A program made the position numbers and the translations under genes. The notes under the pieces were generated by a model. That model had not been told where the DNA came from. It did not search any database and was given only the letters and a program-made list of their open reading frames with translations. A stretch of 7,715 nt of DNA from Collinsella aerofaciens. Lineage in GTDB: Bacteria; Actinomycetota; Coriobacteriia; Coriobacteriales; Coriobacteriaceae. Below, piece by piece: positions 1 through 6,400 of the stretch. Position 1 is the first letter of the stretch; each line of letters begins with the position of its first letter. The stretch lies in contig RKAY01000027.1 in NCBI GenBank assembly GCA_014846205.1, forward strand, positions 1-7,715, read 5' to 3'.

Positions 1-488
1 TCTACGAGTTTGGCGTCAACGTCGTCTTTATCGCGCTGGCGGCCGAAGCCGTATTGCTTCTTTTACGTGTACCGCTCAAGCGTGACCTCAACGGCGACGG
101 CATTGTGACTGCCGAGGAAAACGCCGAGGTCGACGAGCTATCGCGCAAGGTGCGCCGCCGCATCATCGTGGGTACGGTGATCTTTGCCATCCCCTGCATC
201 GTCATGACCGCGGGGTCCATTGGCTCGGCGCAGGCCGGCGTGCAGGACGGCTACGGCGTCACCGAAACTACGCGCGAGCTCGCCGCGGTGCTGCCGGGCT
301 TTAAGGATTACACCGTCGCCGTCGAGACCTCGGCTACCGAAGGCGAGGAGGAGGGTATCGTCGAGCGCGAGATTGTCGCCCATGTGACGACAGACGAGGC
401 GCTTGGGGCACACGACCGTCACGTCGCCCGCAAGCTCATCGACCTCAACGTGCCTGAACTCGATCGCGTGGAGTTTGATGTGCAGTAA
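1..488 (+). CDS. DUF389-like membrane protein, C-terminal part (5' end outside window)
   Basis: The reading frame is open from the first full codon (base 3) to the TAA at 486-488, so the gene starts left of the window; the TTG at base 54 is internal to a membrane helix and is not a credible start. The visible 161 residues show a membrane helix (about 5-22), a charged loop, a second membrane helix (about 54-72), then a soluble acidic tail of about 90 residues. Positive residues flank the loop on both sides (RVPLKR and RKVRRR), which puts the loop in the cytoplasm and the tail outside. The loop contains DLNGDGIVTAEE (28-39), a textbook EF-hand calcium-binding pattern. The pattern of two final helices followed by a small alpha/beta-like tail resembles the C-terminus of DUF389 proteins (TIGR00341 type). 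That assignment comes from remembered family layout and is moderately secure. The function of DUF389 proteins is not established. The gene converges on the small gene at 614-1063. Confidence 0.6.
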   Translation, partial: YEFGVNVVFIALAAEAVLLLLRVPLKRDLNGDGIVTAEENAEVDELSRKVRRRIIVGTVIFAIPCIVMTAGSIGSAQAGVQDGYGVTETTRELAAVLPGFKDYTVAVETSATEGEEEGIVEREIVAHVTTDEALGAHDRHVARKLIDLNVPELDRVEFDVQ

Positions 489-562
489 TACGCGACGTGG
501 GATGGATGCGCGTAGCCGCGAGTCACGACATGGCGCAGACGTGACGCGGGCCACGAGCAAAT

Positions 563-593
563 AGCGGGGCGCGGTCCATGTCCGCGCCCCGCT
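563..593. terminator. Bidirectional hairpin terminator between convergent genes
   Basis: A perfect 12-bp GC-rich stem (563-574 pairing with 582-593) closes a 7-base loop (TCCATGT). It lies 75 bases past the stop of the + strand gene and 20 bases past the stop of the - strand gene, as expected for a terminator shared by convergent genes. The T-rich stretches after the stem are short on both strands (GATTTATT on +, ATTT on -), so efficiency in either direction is uncertain. Confidence 0.7.
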
Positions 594-613
594 CGCTGAT
601 TTATTGCCGTGAA

Positions 614-1063
614 TCAGCTGTCCGCATCGACATCGCCAGACTCCACTGTAAACGCCGGACCGGTACTCACCAGATAAAAACGGGTCACCCTGGTATCTCT
701 AAATAGGTAGAGCAAGCCCTGATCGCGTCGGCGCGAAATATACGCCACGTGGACCGTACCAAATAATTCGCCGTTTTCATTCTTTAACACCAGAATGTTG
801 GGGTCGTCCATACGCTCGAACTGTCCATCAACGCAGCTGCCGCCCTTGCCGACCAGTTGCCATCGATGGTTATCCTCCTCAAGAAAAGCCAGGGTTTCCC
901 GACTCGTTTTGTCATCCCGATAGTAACCATCAATGGCAAACCCTTCGGAAGCACATTCCTGCATATAGGACGTTTCTCGGCTTATAGCAAACAGCCCCGT
1001 AGCGCCCAGGAGCACAGCCAGGCAGACCACTGCAAGGGTTATCGAGATAGTACGGCGGCCCAT
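614..1063 (-). CDS. Small membrane-anchored orphan protein
   Basis: I do not recognise this 149-residue protein. Residues about 5-27 form one hydrophobic helix after MGRR, so it is either an N-terminally anchored or a secreted protein; there is no lipobox. The rest is soluble and looks beta-rich, with two cysteines (37 and 77) that could form a disulfide outside the cell. The run from about 79 to 140 (a short strand with FER, then LVLKNENG, then LYLF, then FYLVS and a final FTV) recalls the repeating strand pattern of small secreted beta-sheet proteins of Gram-positive gut bacteria, but this is only an impression. The ATG at 1063-1061 is fixed as start by an in-frame TAA at 1087-1085, although the upstream sequence offers only a weak ribosome binding site (GGCTGG). 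GC is near 50% in the stretches counted, against up to 75% in the large gene, which hints at a different origin. It converges on the gene ending at 488. Confidence 0.65.
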   Translation of the reverse strand: MGRRTISITLAVVCLAVLLGATGLFAISRETSYMQECASEGFAIDGYYRDDKTSRETLAFLEEDNHRWQLVGKGGSCVDGQFERMDDPNILVLKNENGELFGTVHVAYISRRRDQGLLYLFRDTRVTRFYLVSTGPAFTVESGDVDADS

Positions 1064-1089
1064 ATTATCCAGCCCGATACTTGTTTAAC

Positions 1090-1230
1090 GGAGCGCGAAA
1101 CATACTTGGCACTTCCGATATCAGAGCAAACGTCACCCGCAGCCCGGCGGCAGTCATATATTTCCAACATCAAACCATATGGCTGCCACCCGCGGGGAGA
1201 GTATCGGTGAACGGTGCGTTTTCGCGCTCC
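1090..1230. repeat. 11-bp inverted repeat flanking a 119-bp intergenic segment
   Basis: GGAGCGCGAAA at 1090-1100 recurs as its exact reverse complement TTTCGCGCTCC at 1220-1230; extending outward gives 13 of 14 matching positions. The repeat lies in the gene-free stretch 1064-1327 just upstream of the small orphan gene. The same stretch has a 9-bp direct repeat CAAACGTCA at 1127-1135 and 1237-1245. I see no convincing promoter, RNA gene or coding region in 1064-1327, although the promoter of the orphan gene should lie here. The function of the repeats is unknown. Confidence 0.4.
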
Positions 1231-1316
1231 ATTGGTCAAACGTCAACGCGCGCTACAGCTCTTGCCCGATCAATTCAGATTTTGTCGCATACTACCGTAG
1301 ATCCCCACCGCTTCCA

Positions 1317-1324
1317 CCCCCCCC
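1317..1324. repeat. Homopolymer C8 (G8 on the - strand) just past a stop codon
   Basis: Eight consecutive C residues lie 3 bases beyond the TAA stop (1330-1328) of the acetyltransferase gene. Read past that stop, the - strand frame continues as Phe-Gly-Gly-Gly-Gly-Ser-Gly-Gly-Asp-Leu-Arg before a TAG. Slippage in the tract would not alter the annotated protein, because the stop precedes it. Confidence 0.5.
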
Positions 1325-1327
1325 GAA

Positions 1328-2125
1328 TTATTCAGGACGGCCGCGATGGCGCTCAATCCAGTCCACGGCAAAGTCGACAAGCTCGCGTTGACGCATAAAG
1401 CGGATCATCCCGTTACCGAGAGGCGCCGTACGCACCAAGCATTCACGCTCAAAAGCAGCGCCGATTTCATCGAAATCCTCGCCATCGACATAGAGCGTGC
1501 GGTATTCCTTCCATACGCGTCGACCGTTTTCCACAATCGCACTGTGCTCCACACAGTCGTGCTTGCCAGGATATTCCGCACGGGCGTCGGCCAAATGCAG
1601 CGATGTATTCTTGTCGTAGCCCACGCCCACAAGCAGCACGTAACCGTCCAAATCGTACAGGCGCGCGATGGGCGATCCGTCGCCAAAGATGTTGCTCAGG
1701 TCGTGGTTTTCCGTCAAGAATTGAGCATGCCGGCCGTTTGCCGCCACCGAGCGCGCCGGATGGGCGCTTCTATACGTACCCGGCCACGTGCGAAACATCT
1801 CGGCAACGGCTCCCATCGTATTGGTAGGCGTAATGCGCTTGTCATAGGCAGGCCAGTTATCGCGAATCAGCTGCCACCATTCTTGAGGCTCCTGCCAATG
1901 AACGCCGCTCTCGGGGTCCAGGTTTTTCCAGGATTGCGCCGGCATCATGATGGTGCCGGCCTCGCCCACCGTCTGAAGCAGCGCCTCGATCACCGGCTGC
2001 GCGCCGCCGCACACATATCCAAGCGAGCTGAGCGAGCAATGGACCATAACCGTCTGCCCCGCGCACATGCCGACGGCAGAAAGCGCGTCGAGGACATCCT
2101 GCTTGAGCACGATTTGTCGATCCAT
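1328..2125 (-). CDS. AAC(3)-family N-acetyltransferase
   Basis: This 265-residue protein belongs to the antibiotic N-acetyltransferase superfamily, whose founding members acetylate the 3-amino group of aminoglycosides with acetyl-CoA in the cytoplasm. Family blocks are present in order. The N-terminal block has VHCSLSSLGYVCGGA (28-42) followed by GTIMMPA (57-63). Next come NTMGAVAEMFR (102-112), the HPARSVAANG block (122-131), GDGSP (148-152) and GYVLLVGVG (161-169). Last is NTSLHLA (173-179), whose His177, together with His122, lies in the family's most conserved positions. Length is normal for the family and no key block is missing. The ATG at 2125-2123 follows GAGGAAATAGCA, a good ribosome binding site. 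The gene follows the dehydrogenase gene on the same strand after 122 bases, which hold two dyad-symmetric sites, so separate control is likely. No clear terminator follows the gene. Chromosomal relatives often have unknown substrates, so this should not be read as proof of aminoglycoside resistance. Confidence 0.9.
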   Translation of the reverse strand: MDRQIVLKQDVLDALSAVGMCAGQTVMVHCSLSSLGYVCGGAQPVIEALLQTVGEAGTIMMPAQSWKNLDPESGVHWQEPQEWWQLIRDNWPAYDKRITPTNTMGAVAEMFRTWPGTYRSAHPARSVAANGRHAQFLTENHDLSNIFGDGSPIARLYDLDGYVLLVGVGYDKNTSLHLADARAEYPGKHDCVEHSAIVENGRRVWKEYRTLYVDGEDFDEIGAAFERECLVRTAPLGNGMIRFMRQRELVDFAVDWIERHRGRPE

Positions 2126-2160
2126 TGCTATTTCCTCGCCATCCCCGCAACCATTTGCTT

Positions 2161-2212
2161 TTGCGTCATGTGTCGCAATGGCACGCGGACTATGCGGCGT
2201 ATTTACGCTGCA
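2161..2212 (-). promoter_or_regulatory. Two dyad-symmetric sites and possible promoter upstream of the acetyltransferase gene
   Basis: Two operator-like dyads lie 36-87 bases upstream of the acetyltransferase start. The first, 2161-2178, is TTGCG-T-CA-TG-TG-T-CGCAA (7 of 9 pairs symmetric). The second, 2193-2212, is TGC-G-GCGTA-TT-TACGC-T-GCA (8 of 9 pairs). On the - strand a weak promoter can be drawn, with TTGGGA (2229-2224) and TAAATA (2205-2200) spaced by 18 bases; the second element would sit inside the second dyad. The hexamers match consensus poorly, so promoter placement is tentative. The two dyads do not share one consensus. Confidence 0.3.
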
Positions 2213-2247
2213 AATGATACGCTTCCCAATGTTCCCAGGGGATCTTT

Positions 2248-3207
2248 TTAGTACTTGAAGAAGCCCTCGCCCGAGCTTTCGCCCAGCTTACCTTCGTCGA
2301 GCATCTGCTTGAGGACGGATGCCATAGCCTTAAAGTTGTAGGGCATCATCATCTTTTTGAGCAGTGGGCTCACCAAGCCCGGCACCTTCTGATACTGCAT
2401 GACGATGTTGTAGGCCGTCTGGATGCCCACCGTGTCGAACACGCGAAACGGACCCTTGGGGGCGCCGGTGCCGCGCGTCCATGCGAGGTCGATGCTCTTG
2501 GGGTCACTCACGCCCGAGACATACAGGTCAAGGCCCGAGAGCAGCCAGGGCACCAGCATGGAGTTGAGCAGGTAACCGTTCTTTTCCTTGTTGACGGGCA
2601 GCGCCAGCATACGGATGTCGTTGGCGAAGTCGACGAGCTCGTCGAAGTAGCGCTTGTCGGTTTGGTCCTGCGCCATGACCTCGGTCATGTTGTTCTTCCA
2701 GATGGAGTTGGCAAAGTGCAGCGACAGGTACTTCTCGGGGCGACCGGTGTACTTGGCAAAGGTGCTCGGCAGCAACGTGGAGGAGTTGGTCACGACGACG
2801 GCCTTTTGCGGGAGGACCGGGGCGAGCTTCTTGTAAAAGTCGATCTTTGCCTGGGTGTCCTCGGCCATAGACTCGATGACCAGGTCGGCGTCGGCCACGG
2901 CCTTGGCAAGATCGAGCTCCAGCTTGAGTGTGGAGTGGGCACGCTCGACGGCGGCGAGCGCCGCCTCCTTGTCGAAGGGCCGGGTGCTATCGGCGATACC
3001 GGCGCACCACTCGCCCGTGCCGTCCGCCATGCCCTCGATAGCAGCGATGTACTCCTCGCGCACATGATCGATCTTGGGCTGGGTGCGGCCGATGCTGCCC
3101 TCGCTGCGCAGCCAAATCGTTACATCAAAGCCGCAGTAGGCAGCCTGAAAGGCAATCTGGCTTCCCAGCACGCCGCCGCCGGCAACACAAACGGTCTTGT
3201 AGCTCAT
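2248..3207 (-). CDS. 3-hydroxyacyl-CoA dehydrogenase
   Basis: The 319-residue product is a complete cytoplasmic 3-hydroxyacyl-CoA dehydrogenase, which interconverts 3-hydroxyacyl-CoA and 3-oxoacyl-CoA with a nicotinamide cofactor. The N-terminal Rossmann domain (about 4-190) carries the glycine motif AGGGVLG (9-15) and DADLVIESMAED (106-117). It also has the NSSTLLPS block (141-148) with the substrate-contacting serine. The catalytic pair is His164 (in SLHFAN) and Glu176 (in MTEVM). The all-helical C-terminal domain (about 200-319) has the NGYLLNSML block (210-218, conserved Asn215) and ends with GEGFFKY, the usual C-terminal signature. The usual acidic residue at the end of the second Rossmann strand is missing: the sequence there is TIWLRSEGS (30-38). 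ATG at 3207-3205 follows AGAGAGGA at 7 bases, a strong ribosome binding site. The gene lies downstream of the large activase gene but beyond its terminator. Substrate chain length cannot be told from sequence; a butyryl-CoA-type role is possible but not shown. Confidence 0.92.
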   Translation of the reverse strand: MSYKTVCVAGGGVLGSQIAFQAAYCGFDVTIWLRSEGSIGRTQPKIDHVREEYIAAIEGMADGTGEWCAGIADSTRPFDKEAALAAVERAHSTLKLELDLAKAVADADLVIESMAEDTQAKIDFYKKLAPVLPQKAVVVTNSSTLLPSTFAKYTGRPEKYLSLHFANSIWKNNMTEVMAQDQTDKRYFDELVDFANDIRMLALPVNKEKNGYLLNSMLVPWLLSGLDLYVSGVSDPKSIDLAWTRGTGAPKGPFRVFDTVGIQTAYNIVMQYQKVPGLVSPLLKKMMMPYNFKAMASVLKQMLDEGKLGESSGEGFFKY

Positions 3208-3352
3208 AGGACGGTCCTCTCTTACGTAATTCCATAGATGTGTATTTATTCAACCGTATGGAGGCTACGAGCCGGGGGCTGGTTCTATAAACGGACGGTA
3301 ATTTGCGGCGAGCGGCAACACCTGTTCATTATCTCAGGGTTCCATGTCCAGC

Positions 3353-3386
3353 AAAAACGGGTGGTAGCCGGTACGGCTATCACCCG
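3353..3386 (-). terminator. Rho-independent terminator of the large activase gene
   Basis: On the - strand, a 13-base arm (3386-3374) pairs with 3370-3358 across a 3-base loop (TAC), with a single A-C mismatch in the stem. It is followed directly by five Ts (3357-3353). The hairpin begins about 30 bases past the TAG stop at 3420-3418. Structure, spacing and T-run are all canonical. It should insulate the downstream dehydrogenase gene from the large gene. Confidence 0.88.
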
Positions 3387-3417
3387 CTTGTCTCATATCC
3401 AGCCCAAAGCAGGCCAG

Positions 3418-6400
3418 CTACTTCTTAATGCCGCGTCCCAGGCGCTCAGCGACCGACGCCACGGCACTCTCGTCGACCGAGCCACAGCTCACGCAGCCAT
3501 CATGGGCACGCATCTGGCCGGTGACCTCGTCCATCGCGAGCGGCGCCACCTTCTCGAGCTTAAAGCCCTTACCGGCGCGCATGTTTTCCTTGGCCACGCT
3601 GATCATGAGCTTAATGCGGTTGAGCTGGTTGACCTCGGACGCGCCGGGGTCGTAGTCCACCGCGACGATGTTGCTCTCGGGATGCTGGCGGCGCAACTCC
3701 TTAATCACGGCCTTGCCCACCACGTGATTGGGCAGGCACGCGAAGGGCTGCGTGCAGATGATGTTGGGTGCGCCGTGATCGATCAGGTCGAGCATCTCGG
3801 CCGTGAGCAGCCAGCCCTCGCCCATGTTGTTGCACACCGAAAGCACCGTACGGGCCTTGTCGGCCATGGTGCCGATGCGCTCAGGCGCCTCGAAGCGACG
3901 GGACTTCTCGAGCATCTCCTCCACCGGCGCGCGCATCCAGTCCACAAGCTTGATGAGCGCTTGCATGCCCGCGCGCGTAGCGGCAGAGCTTCCCAGCTCG
4001 TCCTTCTGCAGCTCGGCGTTGCTCATGGAGTACAGGAAGAAGTCGAGCAGACCCGGCACCACGGCTTCGCAGCCCTCGCGCTCGATGACATCGACCACGT
4101 GGTTGTTGGCCGTAGGGTGGAACTTGACCAAGATCTCACCGACCACGCCCACGCGCGGCTTGGTGCCCTCGCCCACGAGCGGCATGGTGTCGAACGCGCG
4201 GATGGCCTCGCGGCACAGCTTGGTGTAGTTGTGGCGGTTGAACTTGGGCGCCAGCTTGCGGGCTCGTGCCATGTACTCCTCGTAGAGTGCGTTGGCAGCA
4301 CCGGGCGTGGCCTCGTACGGACGGCAGCGGTAGAGCATCTGCATCATCACGTCGCCAAAGAGCACCGCGTAGACTGCTTGCTTAAGCAGCGCCGGCGTAA
4401 TCTTAAAGCCGGGGTTGTCCTCGCCGAGCGCCACGGCCGAAAGCGAGATCACCGGAATCTCGGGGTGGCCGCTCTCGCGCAGGGCCTTGCGGATGAGCGC
4501 GATGTAGTTGGTGGCACGGCAGCCGCCGCCGGTCTGGCTGATGACCACGGCGGTCTTTGACAAGTCGTACCGACCGCTCTCGATGGCCTCCATAATCTGG
4601 CCCGTTACCAGGATCGACGGATAGCAGATGTCATTGTTCACATAGCGCAGGCCGGCCTCGACGGCGTCGTGATCGGTCGAGGGCAGCAGCTCCAAGTTGT
4701 AGCCGGCACCGCGGAATACCTCTTTGACCAGGTCAAAGTGGATCGGCGCCATCTGCGGGCACAGGATGGTGTAACCCTCGTCGCGCATCTGCTCGGTAAA
4801 GGGCACCTTAGGCCATGCGGTCGAGGCGCTCTCGCGCTGCGCCTCAAACGTGTACTTGCGGCTCGCAAACGCGGGGGCATCCGTGGAGGGCGCCACCGGC
4901 GCGGCGTCGCCCTGCTCGTAGGCCTCGCCCGCGGCCGTGGCCTCGGCCAAGCGCTCGGCCTCCTGGTCCTTAAGCGCGGCCATGAGCGAGCGGATGCGGA
5001 TGCGCGCAGCGCCCAGGTTAGACACCTCGTCGATCTTGAGCACGGTGTAGATCTTGCCGCTGGCCTCAAGGATTTCCTGCACCTGGTCGGTGGTCAGAGC
5101 ATCCAAACCGCAGCCGAAGGAGTTGAGCTGGATCAGGTCCAGGTCGTTGCGCATCGTCACAAAACGGGCGACGGCGTACAGGCGGCTGTGGTACATCCAC
5201 TGGTCGACGACGCGGATGGGGCGCTCGGGCTTCACGAGATGCGCGAGCGAATCCTCGGTAAAGACCGCAAAGCCAAAGCTCGAGATAAGCTCGGGCAGGG
5301 CATGGTTGATCTCGGGGTCATTATGGTAGGGGCGGCCGGCGAGCACAATGCCGTGACCGCCGTGGTCCTCGACCCACTTAAGGGCCTCCTCGCCCATAGT
5401 CTGGATGTCCTCGTGGAAACGCGCATCGGCCTCAAAGGCGGCGTTGACGGCGGCATCGACCTCGGAGCGCGTGATCTTGGGACCGCGCACACGACCGCGA
5501 CCGGCCTCGGCATCGGCCACGCGGTCGACGGCGAGCACCTGATACAGGCGGCGCTTGAGCTCGGTCTTATCGTGATAGGGCACAAACGGATACAGGAACT
5601 CGATGTTCTGCTCGCGGATCTCATCGACGTTGAGCGCCAGCGCCGTGGGGTAGCTCATGACGATGGGGCAGTTGTAGCAGTTACCGGCCGTCGGGTCCTC
5701 TTTGCGCTCCCAGCGCACGCACGGCATCCAGATAAAGTCGACGTCACGGTCGATGAGGTTCATCACGTGGCCGTGGCTCATCTTGGCCGGATAGCACACG
5801 CTCTCGGACGGCATGGACTCGATGCCCGCCTGGTAGGTCTTCTTACTCGACTGGTCGGACAGCTGTACGCTAAAGCCCAGGCGCGTAAAGAACGCGTGCC
5901 AGAAGGGGTAGTTCTCGTACATGTTGAGTGCGCGCGGGATACCCACGGTGCCGCGCGGGGCCTCGTCGGGGCTCAGCACCTCGCGGTTAAACAGCAACTC
6001 GTTTTTCTTTTTGAAGAGGTTGGGAGCCTTGGTCTTCTGCTTTTTGTGGCCGGCGCCCTTCTCGCAGCGGTTACCGGTAATGAAGCGCCTGCCGCCGCCA
6101 AAGTCGTTGACGGTAAGCTGGCAGTTGTTGGAGCAGCGACCGCAGCGGACGTGCTTTTGCGTCACGGTAAGGTGCGCGATGTCCTCGGCCGAGAGGATGG
6201 TCGAGGTGCCGTCGGCGCCGGCGCGATCGCGGGCGAGCAGGGCCGCACCGTAGGCGCCCATGCAGCCGGCGATGTCGGGGCGCACGGCATGAACGCCCGT
6301 GAGCTGCTCAAACGCGCGCAGCGTGGCGTCGGACATAAAGGTGCCGCCTTGGACGATCACCTGGCTGCCGATCTCCTTGGGGTCGCGCAGCTTAATGACC

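Noticed and set aside
54..56. TTG as the start of the first + strand gene
   Set aside because: It lies in the middle of a membrane helix, and the frame is open to the left edge.
857..1210. A 117-codon + strand frame across the orphan gene's 5' half
   Set aside because: It is antisense to the orphan gene, with no family features and no ribosome binding site that I can see.
1039..1239. A 66-codon - strand frame overlapping the start of the orphan gene
   Set aside because: It has no ribosome binding site or recognisable domain and overlaps the orphan gene's membrane segment in another frame.
2213..2247. Possible terminator after the dehydrogenase gene
   Set aside because: Only 3-bp GC pairings can be drawn and there is no following T-run.
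1346..2251. A 301-codon + strand frame opposite the acetyltransferase gene
   Set aside because: The opposite strand has every AAC(3) family block; the + frame is its complement shadow.
3208..3217. AGGAC-x-GTCCT inverted repeat at the ribosome binding site of the dehydrogenase gene
   Set aside because: With a 1-base centre it cannot form a stable RNA hairpin, and 5-bp arms are expected by chance.
3238..4560. A 440-codon open frame on the + strand opposite the large activase gene
   Set aside because: It is antisense to a gene with clear family motifs throughout, its product is rich in His, Leu and Arg as expected from complementary GC-rich codons, and it shows no recognisable domain.
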